A stretch of 64,000 bases of DNA from Ornithodoros turicata. Lineage: Eukaryota; Arthropoda; Arachnida; Ixodida; Argasidae. Under the pieces are notes generated by a model that saw only the letters and a program-made list of their open reading frames with translations, had not been told where the DNA came from and ran no database searches. The stretch covers positions 125,252,324 to 125,316,323 of the forward strand of contig NC_088201.1 in NCBI RefSeq assembly GCF_037126465.1, in the 5' to 3' direction. The position numbers were made by a program, and so were the translations under genes. Of this stretch, positions 33,281 to 44,384 are shown in pieces; the stretch's first letter is position 1; the number at the start of each line of letters is the position of its first letter.

Positions 33281-33407
33281 ATCCATGACTTGAAAACCCG
33301 TAACGAGGTAGAGGACGATAACAGACAAACACAAACACGATCTAAAACCGTGTTGGTGTTTGTCTGTTATCGTCCTCTACCTCGTCTCGGGTTTTCAAGT
33401 CATGGAT
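33281..33407. repeat. Long snap-back hairpin, stem about 58 bp
   Basis: ATCCATGACTTGAAAACCCG, GAGGTAGAGGACGATAACAG and ACAAACAC are mirrored after a 9-base loop (ATCTAAAAC). The arms differ only by small indels (TAAC against AGAC near the base). No ORF uses it. The outer part (GAAAACCCG-AGACGAGG) resembles the outer part of the hairpin at 54834-54920. Confidence 0.9.
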
Positions 33408-33744
33408 AAGTTTTCGTGTTTCCTCCGGAATGCCCTTCTTTTGATCGTTCTTTGGATTGCCTATTGACTTGTCTTTTGAAAATGAAGAAGAAGGAAGTCC
33501 AAAGGCCGTCAGTAGATTTCCTTTGGCGCGACCTCTTTAGACCATCAGGAAAAAGAAAGGCCAAAGGCCGTCTAAAGCAGTTGTCTGGACAATTGTCTAT
33601 AGAAAATCAAACCAAAAAAAGGCAAAGAAGCCAAATAATGTCCAAAAGATGTCAATAGAGAGGCAAATTTCATTTTGTAAGGGCGTATACACGCACGTAT
33701 CCACGATTGTGCTGGATTGTACCCGTTTTTGCTAATTCCATTGT

Positions 33745-33995
33745 AGCACCGCGAAGCAAACTGTGGCCATGTGAGGCGCACAAACGTGGACAGATATGAC
33801 AGGACAGTAGGAAGGAGAGGGAGGGGTCAGTATGCGTCCTGGGCCGACTTGAAGGGAAGCTGTGCCGGCATTGCTATGGAACGTCTGCCGGGAAACCTAG
33901 GGAAAACCCCCAGACAGCACAGCTGCAGGAAGGATTCGGACCCACAACCTCCCTGTCTTCAGGACGGCTACCACCACAGAGCGGATGCTTTTAGA
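33745..33995 (-). repeat. tRNA-derived SINE, family A copy 2
   Basis: On the minus strand the head contains TGGTGGTAGCCGTC (A-box-like) and GTGGGTCCGAATCC (B-box-like), a reasonable tRNA promoter spacing. The body (CAGCTGTGCTGTCTGGGGGT, GCCCAGGACGCATACTGACC) is shared with 10424-10655. Part of its head and flanking sequence is duplicated at 34735-34860. Confidence 0.7.
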
Positions 33996-34200
33996 CGCAT
34001 ACGGTTATGAACCATTGTACTCGGAGCCGCTGAACCATGAAAAAGATGTGCATCACCAGATTTGCTTTTCAATTTATTCCCCCCCCCCCCCCAAAAAAAA
34101 AAAAGATTGGAGAAAGGCGTTCTTCCATATGAGTAAGTTTGCTGTAGCCCTAGTGAAGCCACGCGTTAATGATTACATTTACTTATTACTCAACTTGTTA
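33955..34200 (+). repeat. Local direct duplication, unit 1
   Basis: CTACCACCACAGAGCGGA and CATACGGTTATGAACCATTG and CAGATTTGCTTTTCAATTT recur in the same order at 34750-35010. Both units end around a CCACGCG(T/C)TAATG..TACA segment. A C-run followed by an A-run splits this copy at 34080-34105. Confidence 0.8.
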
Positions 34201-34734
34201 TTTTTCGTATTTTTCGTGCCGCAAGGCACTCAGACGAACGATGAGACGAGGAATACGTTTATTCGGGAATGGGAATTATACGCCCCTGCCTTGGAATATT
34301 TATGATTTATATTTCATTATGATTTATTCTCCAGTATTCGCTAATCAATCGAAGCCATTAGACAGTAAAGATTTCGATTATTTTTAATTTTTCTGAAAAA
34401 TAATAAACGCGAAAAGGACGTTTTTTTTGTTTGTTTTTTCAGCAGTTCAAACTTTCCGGAAATTGTGCATCTCTAGACTCTTGGCGCAATTGGCATAGAT
34501 CAAACCCAATTCGCGTGAAAAAAACAGGACGCCGTCACGGTACGAGTCCAAACGCATTTTCGAATTGAATTGAATTGAATGATGACAGCTGAAGAAAAGG
34601 CACCAGCAGTCTGCACCCTCTGATTGTTGGACAGAGATGCTAACAATTACACCATGCTAGCTATACCCCCTCTCCGACGTACCAATCCACGCTAGGAACC
34701 AGGGAGACACATACTCACCCTTCAGCCTGTCCCT

Positions 34735-35010
34735 GTCTTCAGAACGACTTTGGCTACCACCACAGAGCGGACGCTTTTAGCCGTATACGGTTATGAACCA
34801 TTGTACTCGTAGTCGCTGAACAATGAAAAAAGTGGTGCATCTCCAGATTTGCTTTTCAATTTTTCCTCAAAAGAAAATTGGAGAGAGGTGTTCTTCTAAA
34901 AATTACACGGAATTTTGCATATCGACATGCCATCCTTGTGCATTTGCTATAGCTCTAGTACAGCCACGCGCTAATGGTTACACTTACCTGAACTTTTTAT
35001 ATTTCGTATT
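34735..35010 (+). repeat. Local direct duplication, unit 2
   Basis: This is the partner of 33955-34200, about 780 bp downstream. It contains an extra segment of about 40 bp (around 34905-34950) absent from unit 1, and lacks the homopolymer runs. The duplication includes the SINE head. Confidence 0.8.
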
Positions 35011-35070
35011 TTAAAGTATAAATCTCTATCTCTAAAAAATATAACTCGTTTTTGGGTGTGATTTGACGAT

Positions 35071-35245
35071 GCCCTGACTGACTCCCTTTTTGGCGTATAC
35101 GCACACCGTCTGGCAAAACTACACCCCTCAGAGAAGATGTCCTCTGAACACCTGTTTTGGTGTAATCCAGCGGTACCCTAACTGACTCCCTTTTTGGTGT
35201 ATGTCTACACCCTCAGGCAAGGCAACACCCTTCAGTAAGGGTGTT
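35071..35245 (+). repeat. Two-unit imperfect tandem repeat
   Basis: CTGACTGACTCCCTTTTTGG and the following GTATAC-CACACCGTCTGGCAA-type segment recur about 100 bp later as CTAACTGACTCCCTTTTTGG. The array ends in a hairpin AACACCCTT-CAGT-AAGGGTGTT (35222-35243). Confidence 0.6.
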
Positions 35246-36080
35246 ATGTCGAGGACAACAGAAACACAACACATAAAATAACAGCTATATTATTTATTTT
35301 GATTACCTATAATGCACTGCATGCACTGCAATAAGAATTGCATAGTCACCGTGCAATAAAAAATACAAAAAGTGTCGACCAACATAGCGACGAAGATGAA
35401 GGTATTACGGTGAGTCCAAGAGAAATTCCGTCCAACTCCAACTCCAAGAGAAATTCTGCCTGTGTAGTGAAGATAATGAACTGTGAAATGCCTTCATCAA
35501 ATTAAGGGCGAACCACAAATTGCATTATAGTTACGCGGAGGGATCAGGCTAGAGAAGAATTAAGAGTACACAAACACAGCCCTCGTCAACACGCAAGCAG
35601 CTCAAAATAGAAAGTAAGGCAATTGGAACAGAGTCAGCGAAGTGTCGGTAACGAGACTCGAACAAATACTTCTCACATTCCAACTCGCCAGGGCCTTGTC
35701 CAGAAGACACGCACAGTCATTGACTCAGCACATCTGACCGGAATCAGAGAGCTGTTGCCTTGTGGTTTCGTTTCCTGCTACCTCTTGCCTCTTGAGTCGT
35801 TGACTCTTGCCAGCTGGTTTACTTTCTACCACAAATTGTACCAACTGCGATTGTTACGTATACTTCTTGACTTTGACTAACGGCCACATGCGACCGTTAC
35901 AACGCGACGCCCACTGTTCTCTGATCTAATCCGTACATTCCACTTAAGGTTCGAACATAATCTGAAACTCCCCGCTTTAAAGGCGCCTCAATCAACAAGA
36001 CAGTACACATTATCCTTAACACCTTAGGCGAACCTAAGTGGACACCTAAACGGGCGAGGATCCTTTGAGGATCCTTTGTA

Positions 36081-36275
36081 CTAGGGTGTTTGCTCTAACG
36101 TGCCCAGCGATCGATAAAACAGAAACGAGCGCTACTTTTCAGCTACGTGACTAGGAAACAGGTGCTACTAGTGAAGCAGTACCTCTTTCTTACTCAAGTA
36201 AAAAGTACCACTCGCTTTACTTTTATCGCTCGCTTTAGATATAATTACTGGACACGTTAGAGCAAACATCCTGTA
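36081..36275. mobile_element. Small foldback MITE with AGGRTGTTTGCTCTAACGTG ends
   Basis: GGTGTTTGCTCTAACGTG at the left is mirrored as CACGTTAGAGCAAACATCCT at the right, about 195 bp overall. The interior (GATAAAACAG..AAACGAGCG against GCTCGC..TTTTATCG) also folds back. The TATACAGG-like right terminus resembles the ACAGGGTGT foldbacks elsewhere in the window. Confidence 0.6.
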
Positions 36276-36281
36276 TAGTAT

Positions 36282-37052
36282 AACTTCACTGCAGTTGAAA
36301 TTACAAACGTCAAGGATGCCTTTCAAATTTGCCGCCACTTCGAGAGAACAGAAGAAAAAAGATGACACCCCTCTCTGGTTTACTCTCTCCTTCTCTCTTT
36401 CGACATGCGCTACGTGACTTCTGTACCATGTGTACTCTCTCCTTTTGAATTTGCATGCCGGTGCAGACGTTTTTCGCGCTGAGGCCAACGTCGTTCGCCT
36501 TGAAAATAGTTCGTGTGATTTCAAATGTTTGTGAGCAATTCGCTCATGGTGCAGGTGCTGTTGTATCTTCATACCTAAGTTCTTACTTCAAGCTATTGTT
36601 TTTATACTATGTGCAGCATTGTACTGCATGTACGTGAAAGCGCCGGGAACATAGCGGGGAAATCCGAGTGAGAGGGTATAGGAGAGGGCACGCAGCGCAC
36701 ATGCGCAGTTCGAACGAGTCAGCACGCACTTTTTGGCGCCATTTGCCGGCTCTACCTTCGCGATTCGCTAGGATGATCACGTGGCCAAGGGGCGCGGTGG
36801 TTTTCGTGGCAAAACTTTGGAAGCTAGAGCTGCACTCGACTGGTCACGTGGCGCTGCTCGAAAGAGAGTAGTAGAAGGTAGACCAGCGAGGGGAGGCACG
36901 GACACGGAGTCAGGGAGGAGATTGGTGTCATCTTGTTTCTTCTGTTCTCTCGACGTTCGGAAGCTCGCTCGGAAAGTTTGCTGGTTGTGGGCAGTTCATT
37001 TGAAAGGCATCCTTGACGTTTGTAATTTCACCTACAGTGAAGCTACACTATT
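36282..37052. mobile_element. TIR element of about 0.77 kb, CTTCACTG ends
   Basis: CTTCACTGCAGTTGAAATTA and CAAACGTCAAGGATGCC at the left are mirrored at 37000-37050. Inner segments (TTCTGTTCTCTCGA..GATGTCATC) also pair. The middle is GC-rich (36660-36900), with an N-myc-like CACGTG and a GCGCATGCGCAGT palindrome of the NRF1 type. It is non-coding, and I found no clear target duplication. Confidence 0.6.
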
Positions 37053-37059
37053 ATGTCAT

Positions 37060-38510
37060 TGACGGTATGATCTTGTGGCCATCCTCAGATGCTACTAGTG
37101 CATGCATCGAAAACTGTGGATCTGCTCGAGTAACACACAGCAAATGTGTGTGTTTTGTCTTCTTTCTGCTACATCCTCCTTCTTCAAATAACTAGATGGT
37201 AGATGGTTTCTGGAGCTATATGTTTTCCCTGGTGGGCACCTGCAGCTCCATTTCTTTTAAACTTCTGCGTAATTGCGAAGACGTGACTTGAACGTGCGAC
37301 GCTCTGACATGAGCCTTACGGTTTCTTTCGGTCTCTCATGTGTGCTGTGCGCTCACTGCTTATATTCGAAAAACGAAAGAGCACAAGAACCGCTTACCAG
37401 CTAATTATGTTGCGTTTTGCTCCAAATGGTATTTTTCGTCTTCACTACTGTTGCAGATAATTCGCTTTGCGTGAAAACATGGTCTTTTGCGTATGCATGC
37501 TACCTGAACCACAATGGGACCTCTATCCTTATTGTGAAGGGCCTCATTATTTCATTCCCCACATCGCCACCACCAATGGTGTAGAGTATCGTCCCTGGCG
37601 ATGAAACTCCCCATTCATCATCTTTAAATAAAGTTGTCGTTGATAGCTGAACCAGTTGCTTTCTGTAAATAAGGTAATGTTTCTTCTACTACATTACGGG
37701 TCGCATTTCCGAGCTCCATGATGGAACTGGTTTTTCTGAGATCCCCTAGCGCGGGATGGGGGTGGGAGAGAAGGTTGCAAAAAATCGAGCTCATACACGG
37801 CGCTGGTCCAGCTTGTCTGCTAACTCCGTCGCCCGTGGGATCAGTGCAGTAGCTAGGAGACAGAGATAGCCCGACTGAGTAGAACAGTTTCAACGTTAAT
37901 TCGAAATAGTACCCGCACACAAAAGTGTCTCAAAGTTTTCCTAGGGCTCTGGAACAATCCACCATCCCAACGCTTTGCGGCAGACTCCCTGCAACTGTTC
38001 CTGACAGACCCAGGCTAGGCTTTGATTGCGTCTCGACGTTGACTGTTTCTCTTTGATTGTGACTACCTCAGTGTCCCAGTGATCTAATATTGCAGTGTGT
38101 ACTGCTTGCAGCCGCGGCCAGCGAGCGAGATTACCGGCCCCGAGGATGGTCCATGCCCGGGTCCCCTCCTCACGATACCGTGGTGATAACACATTTCAGT
38201 ATTACTTCTTTGTATGATTACGATAGGACTTGGATCCGGCGGGCCCCTGGAGTGGCCCCTGCCATTGGGGGCTATCCTCGGCTGCCCCATGCTCTCGCCA
38301 GCCCTGCCTGCAGCCTCAACAAACGAATGCGGAGCAGCAGGTCGTCGTGGCTCTCACCAACCTGGCAACCTTTCCGCGTATTTTACATCTACATATCCCC
38401 CCTGCACTTGTGAAAAAATAAAAAATAAAAAGAAACTAATCACGACATTGAGAGTCTTTAAGTGTGTCCTACAATTCATATAACCTGCTATACGACGCGA
38501 AAGGGGGATT
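37060..38510. other. No gene recognised
   Basis: Short ORFs at 37624-37920 and 37941-38483 overlap on both strands. They have no recognisable motif. Confidence 0.4.
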
Positions 38511-38639
38511 TTTAGCCTGGAACCTATCGGGGGATTTCTCGTGGACCATTTTTAGTACATGTCTAAATAACTTCTAAAAGAACCGGGATTTTCCCTCTGC
38601 TTCCTTCAGTTCGAGGATATTGTGTAAACAAAAACACAC

Positions 38640-39605
38640 AAAGAAAAAAAAACTGTAGAGGTCTAGTCGACTTCCAAACTGAGATGCCTACTGAACGTAT
38701 AACCCTGTAGAAGTCTAGTAGGCATCTAGATGCAGACGTTCACTAAACATCTAACCCCATAGATGTCTAGTAGACGTCTACTTTTAGGCTTAGACATAAG
38801 TCTCAACTTATCCCTGCGTTGGACGTCTATTCGACCACCACATGCTACGTGGGCAGGCATGCAACCAACAGATTGTACATTCGACAGCTTTTTTGGGCTG
38901 TCAGTACCTATTGAATTTTTTTCGTAACTTCTTTCAACTTCATATTTGCGTTTGAACACTTACAGGGCCTACGGGAGTTGAGGATGTATCATCAGGGAAC
39001 ATAAGTAACTGGACTCTAATATTCCAATATTATTTCCAGAAGTTCAACAATATGTGTTGCTAAATTATGGACATTATTATGTAGCCCTTGTCTAGCCCTT
39101 CATAAGCGCCTGTACCATCATTTGTCTTGTCGCAATGCTGCGCGAACGTAAAGTGCATACGCTGGTCACTTTTGCAGTGTTTTAATAGCTTTACTTAAAC
39201 TCAAGTTGTGTCAAAATATGTGTGTGTGTGTGTGTGTGTGTGTGTTCATGTGTGAGCTACTGCATGCCACTTCCACACGCACAGCATACATTACTGAAAC
39301 AATACACATATACAGAGAAGCTTTTAGGTGTGGTCCAATAAAGGCTAATGAAGGTATCATCCTTGACATTATGGCTAAGTAAGGTCTACTACAGGGCTAG
39401 AAGCCGCCTCAGTCTGGTATATAAATGGTCTAAAGTTGGACTAGGGCAAGGCGTTGGATGTCTTTGAGACGTCTAGGTGACGTAACCTTAGCTATGGTAG
39501 AGGAAGGATAGAGGAACTCCCCTAGACATTAATGGTATTGGGAGACATCGACTAGACCTGTCAGTCGTCCAAATTTAGACGTCGATTAGACATTTATTAT
39601 CCCAC
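38640..39605. repeat. Element with recurrent TAGACGTCTA-type motifs at both ends
   Basis: GTCTAGTCGACTTC, GTCTAGTAGGCATCTAGATG and GTCTAGTAGACGTCTAC occur at 38655-38800. GACGTCTAGGTGACG, GACTAGACCTGTCAGTCG and AGACGTCGATTAGAC occur at 39465-39600. These short palindromic motifs at both ends suggest a MITE, but the outer boundaries are not clear. It encloses a (TG)n tract. Confidence 0.5.
39219..39245. repeat. (TG)n microsatellite
   Basis: An uninterrupted TG dinucleotide tract of about 27 bp. Confidence 0.9.
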
Positions 39606-40356
39606 TTTTGGCTACATGGGTTGCCACATGTGTACCTCACTTAACTTTCGACCACCATTCCAACATTGTTATCATATCTCATCTCACACTGGCTACAGTT
39701 CTGACGCTACCCACATAAGTGAGGCGAGCAACGGCAAACCAGTCTCGTCGCCAACACCGCCACCATACACCATCACCCCACGTACACTTCATTTCCGTAC
39801 TTCATTCGTAGTCGTATTACGTTCATCCAACAAACAACAAATTTATTGCATTTGTAATTGGATAGTTCACTCACTATTCAGGTATACGCGTGCCGATCCT
39901 GGAATCCTCACCACATATTAACAATGTAGGTTGTAACATAATATATTGACAAAACAACAACGCGTTTGGTTTTCGATAAGCATTACATTTTTATCTTGTT
40001 TCTTGTGACATTAAATGCTTCGCGACAGCAATCCGGAGCCTAGGGACGACAAGAAAATTGCGAACGAACAAGCTATTTCGTTCTGGACGTTGGCCACCAG
40101 CTTATTTGGGTTTTCAACCGACACTAATGTAAGGTAAAAAATATTTATTTTATTCCTTCCTAGAGATCAACTTGACTCAAAGATCCAGTACTCAAAATAT
40201 TCACACCATCTGTAGACATTACGTGCTTCCCAAATAGATAGATTCGGAATATATCGGACTATATATATCGGAATATATATATCGGAATATATCGGTTCAT
40301 AGATAGATTCGGAATAGATAGATTCCCAAATAGATTCGGAGTGTCTAGGTGCAGGT

Positions 40357-41378
40357 CAGGGTGTCGAACCGAAACGTTTTTCGTTCCGGTTTTCGTTCCG
40401 GTTACATCATAAACGATCCGGTACCGGTTTTGCTCCGGAGCAAAAAAATAACGGTTCATACCGGTTTTTAACCGGTTCCGCTTCTGCTGGGAATATTTAT
40501 CCCCACAAAAAAATCAATGTTACAAAATGTAAACCCGTTTATTCCGCATACATGGTATTTAATATTAATAGACAGCTGTGAAATTGGTAGCTCCTGGTTT
40601 CTGTAGGTTACTGTCTGTTCAAATAGGCTTTCTCCTTTCTTGAAGCGCATGCTACACACGGACTTGTTTCTCGTCATGTCATACGTAAAGTACTTTCTTG
40701 CTGGGTTGGAGCGATCGCGTCCCATCTGAACGTCTGTTGCTACTGTCTAGCCAGCAAGCACCACCGCACGAGTACGACGCAAATCGAGGAACACCTTCAC
40801 TCACAAACGCGCTCGACGGCTCCGTTTTATTTTCTCCGTGTCCTGTCCACAAAAGAGTTGCCACTTCGCACGGGCTTGCCCTCGCGTATACGTAAATGTA
40901 TTCAACTTAGCTGCTCTCAAACAAGAGACGCGTTGCGCGACATTACCGATAAAGAAGCCGTTATGCAGCCCCCTTGGGTCTCTGTTTAGTTGAGGAGAGT
41001 TTGCGGGGATCAAATTAGAACGAACAGTACGGCACATTGCTAGACTGTCACATGTACCTCTAAGCCTGTGTGCGTGCGCGAACGATAAACCATTACAAAG
41101 GGAGCCTAAGGGTCATAGTATACCGACATACATTCCACCGTAACCGTAACCCTCGTATGGTACCCATGACATGACTTCAGAGCACACGACGTCTGTTTCA
41201 TTCGCCTATCCGTACTACAAACCGGCGAAGTTTTTTGACCGAAAACCGTTAAATATATTTTTCGGTTTCCCTCCTGAGCGAAAAAAACGTATACGGTTTC
41301 GATTCCGTTCCGGTTCGCACCAAAATAGCGGTTTTTTTCGGTTTTCGGTTCCGGTTTTCGGTTCCCCCCGACACCCTG
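40357..41378. mobile_element. 1.02-kb hAT-type MITE with perfect 8-bp duplication
   Basis: The left end is CAGGGTGTCGAACCGAAACG. The right end, reversed, is CAGGGTGTCGGGGGGAACCG. GTGCAGGT flanks both sides exactly (40349-40356 and 41379-41386). Subterminal regions are dense in TTCCGGTT and CGGTTTT motifs on both strands. It encodes no transposase. The 8-bp duplication and CAGGG terminus place it in hAT. Confidence 0.9.
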
Positions 41379-42498
41379 GTGCAGGTAACGTTACAGAGAG
41401 TTGGTGCCTCTCTCGTAGCAACAGCGCGAGAGTCTCCGCTCCTCACCAGAGAACTCTCACAACTAGAAACCAAGTTGGCGAAGAGGGTAAACTCAACAAC
41501 TAAGCCGCCATGATAGAAACGGTAACCACAGCGTGTTACGAACGGTATGTCGTACATGCTCTGTATGCCGCTCTCTCATGTTGCAGCAGAAGGTTAAAAC
41601 GGTACGATACCCCTTCCTTACGAAATACGAGGCAATCCAAGCACACACGGTGGTAGTAGACAAAACAAACCCGGTTTGCACGCGGAGTCCAGAGGAAAAA
41701 AAAACGACATGGATTGGGCTGGATATCAGGGATGCCAAGGCAGAATATCGTTCATGCACTGAGGGCCAGTTCTCAATTGGCGACGTCCGACGCGGCGTCG
41801 TGAGCGGGCGGCGGAAGTAGAGGCGCATTTCTGCCACCCCGTCAGAGCGCACGATTTTCATGTTCCCACCAGAGTGGCATTCCGTCGAGCAAAGGAGACG
41901 AAAAATCAGGAGGCGTGGCCTTTCTGTGTCACCTTATTGGTCGCCAGCTCTCGTTCTCGGCAACTCTCGCCGACGTCGTGAAAGAAGTTCGGCATAGCAG
42001 TTTTTTTACACGACGTTATGGTTACTAGAAGGGAGAGGTTTGAAGACCGCCGGAGCAACGCTGGCCCCAGCGCGCGAGCCTACCGCCTGGTGGCGCTGCC
42101 CACAGCGGTGCCGTCACTTCTGTGCGGAGGCACTACCGGCGAAGCGTGAAGTTCGCCGTTCTCTCGGGTATTTCTTCGTATCAAAAACAAAACAGGACGC
42201 ACGTGCTTCCGAATACCGAGTGCAGTGGCAAGTCATTAAACAGTCGAATATGGGGTGATCATATTCATCCGTTTGTTTCAGCCGCGCAAACGTGAAGCTA
42301 CCGGTGGCTTTATTGTTGGACACGTTGAAGAGATCAAGTGATGTGTCCTTGAAATAATTATCTTGCCTTTAATGTTTATCTATAAAAATCAAAAGTCAGA
42401 TGCCAAGCAATGCATAAACACAGGATGCTTAATTTAGTTACAGTTTATGTACAAAATACACGCCTTAATCTACAGGTAGGGCTTCCGGTTCTCAGTGG

Positions 42499-42500
<2 letters not shown>

Positions 42501-42551
<51 letters not shown>
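42501..42551. repeat. (TA)n microsatellite
   Basis: An uninterrupted TA tract of about 50 bp. Confidence 0.95.
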
Positions 42552-42555
<4 letters not shown>

Positions 42556-43698
42556 AAACGGCAGGAAAATATCCAAAACCCGAAACCGTAGGGGCGTCGA
42601 AAAAACGGGATAGGCACTCCAGCAAACACGGTTTAGCCCTCTTGGGTTTGCTTACATTTTCTTTCTGGTTTGGCCTTTAAGGAAAAAAATGAATTCGTGT
42701 GACGCAGTAAAAACGTGAAACTGACTTGGTGAGTTTAGGAGAGTGCATGTGACAGCCAATCTGCGGAACATGCCTGTAAGCATCAATATATCGGTAACGG
42801 CTTTAGCGTGCAGCCGCGTGGCGCTAAACGAATGCGTTATCCTATTCTCTAGCATCACAATTAGAGCATACGGTGATGGAGATGGGTATAGCAGACCACC
42901 CATGTCCCACTGTTTAGAGGCTTCTGCAGGCAGTTCCTCTAAGGTACATTCCCTTGTCACCAGACAATTTTTCTGCAATATTCTGCAATGTAATACACTA
43001 AACGTGCACCACTGCATTAGTCTGTATATCTAGCATGGTCCATAACCCCATAAAAACCGCGGTAATAACCGACATAACCGCGATAAAACCCCCACATGCC
43101 TTGCATTGAAGTACTTTTCACACACTTCAGAGTCCTCCTCTGTCGGCCCTTGGAATGGCACGGGACCACTTTGCAAAGAGATCCGAAGAGGTCTTATGAA
43201 CAGCCTGTGAACTCCAGTCGTGCAATCTCATGCTTCAGTGTCCCACTCTCACCCTCAACGCATTACCCTTGTGTGTGTTTTTTAAATTAAGTCATCTTCT
43301 TCGGTAATCCATCTCATCCTTCTTTCACCGTTTGTTAGTCATCTTTTTTGGAGTCTTTGCCTTTAATCTATCTCACCCTTCTTTCACCATTGTTAGTTTA
43401 TCCTTTATTTCCCAATTCTTTTCTTTTTTTCTAATAAATATATCTCCCCCCCTCCCCCGGGGGAGGATGGTGCACGGAAAAGCGAAGCCCTTTTCGTGCA
43501 GTTCTTGTAGCCGCCGTCGCAACCGGGTATAAAACACTATCTTTGAGTTTCCTTCTTTGTCGACGGCATGTCTTCTCACGCCTCGGTCCTCGACCGCAAC
43601 AGCTGTCGATAACTTCACCGAGCAACAAACTTTTAGCGTCCGAAACCATCAGAGACAACTTCCTCCTTCAGACGCTCGTACTCAAACCGACGGCGCAC

Positions 43699-44166
43699 CA
43701 GAGCAGTTTATAGGGAGAGTTTGGCCATTAGGAGGAGCCTAACTTGAAGCGCGTCATACGACGTCACGGCTGAGCCACCTCCCTCGCCGTGCTCTATTGT
43801 TGTCAGCCGGTCGCCGACGCCATATTGATGCTGATCGTTGTTTGCGATGCAAGGCGGGAAGACACGTGCGTACATTGTCCTTCGAAAGCCTTTCGTCCTT
43901 GAACTCTTTCAATTTGGCAACAAAGCCCCCCTTATCACAGGCGGCTGTGGGTCATAAGCCTGCTATTCCTGTAGATTGCATTCATTGCGACAACAAAGCT
44001 GACGGACAGCATCAATATGGCGCGCACCAGATGGCTGATAAGCGGATTCTCCTTGGATTCAGGCTTTTTTGGGCGGCGCAACGACGACTCTGACGTCAAA
44101 ATAGGCTCCACCCACGAGGCGGCAAAAGATCACAGAATGGCGAAACTCTCCCTATAAATGGCTCTG
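43699..44166. mobile_element. hAT-type MITE, copy 2
   Basis: Same family as 26784-27270: CAGAGCAGTTTATAGGGAGA at the left and TCTCCCTATAAATGGCTCTG at the right. The flanks are CGGCGCAC and CGGCGCCC (7 of 8). The bodies share GGCCATTAGGAGGAGCCTAA and GAAAGCCTTTCGTCCTTGAA. It sits inside the 41763-44379 inverted pair. Confidence 0.88.
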
Positions 44167-44384
44167 CGGCGCCCCTGATCGAAGCGCCGGATTCTCCCCT
44201 CGCGGCGGGATCGCGCAGGGGGGCCACGCTCTCTCGAAGGAAACGCGCGGCGGTCGTCAAACCTCCTCCTTGTCGTAACCAAAACGTCGTCTCTCCTCTC
44301 CCGACTCCAGAAATGCGCGTCTATTTCCGCCGCCCGCTCACGACGCCGCGTCGGGCGTCGCAAAGTGGGAACTGGCCCTGAAAG

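Larger units (their letters stand above)
30353..33690. mobile_element. Possible 3.3-kb element with ACGCCCTTA ends
   Basis: TACACGCCCTTATGAGAAAA at the left faces GTAAGGGCGTATA at the right. The motif GTCCAAAAGAT occurs near both ends. The match is short and no target duplication is evident, so the pair could be two independent fragments. A foldback (31452-32491) lies inside. Confidence 0.3.
41763..44379. mobile_element. Inverted pair with GGGCCAGTT ends, possible 2.6-kb Harbinger-like element
   Basis: GGGCCAGTTCTCAATTGGCG plus about 65 bp (through GACGCGGCGTCGTGAGCGGG) at 41763 are mirrored at 44300-44379 with few changes. TGA flanks both sides (41760-41762 and 44380-44382). GGGCC-type TIRs with a 3-bp target fit PIF/Harbinger, though TGA is not the usual TWA. 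No transposase remains inside, and a hAT MITE is nested at 43699-44166. Two solitary inverted copies are the alternative. Confidence 0.45.
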
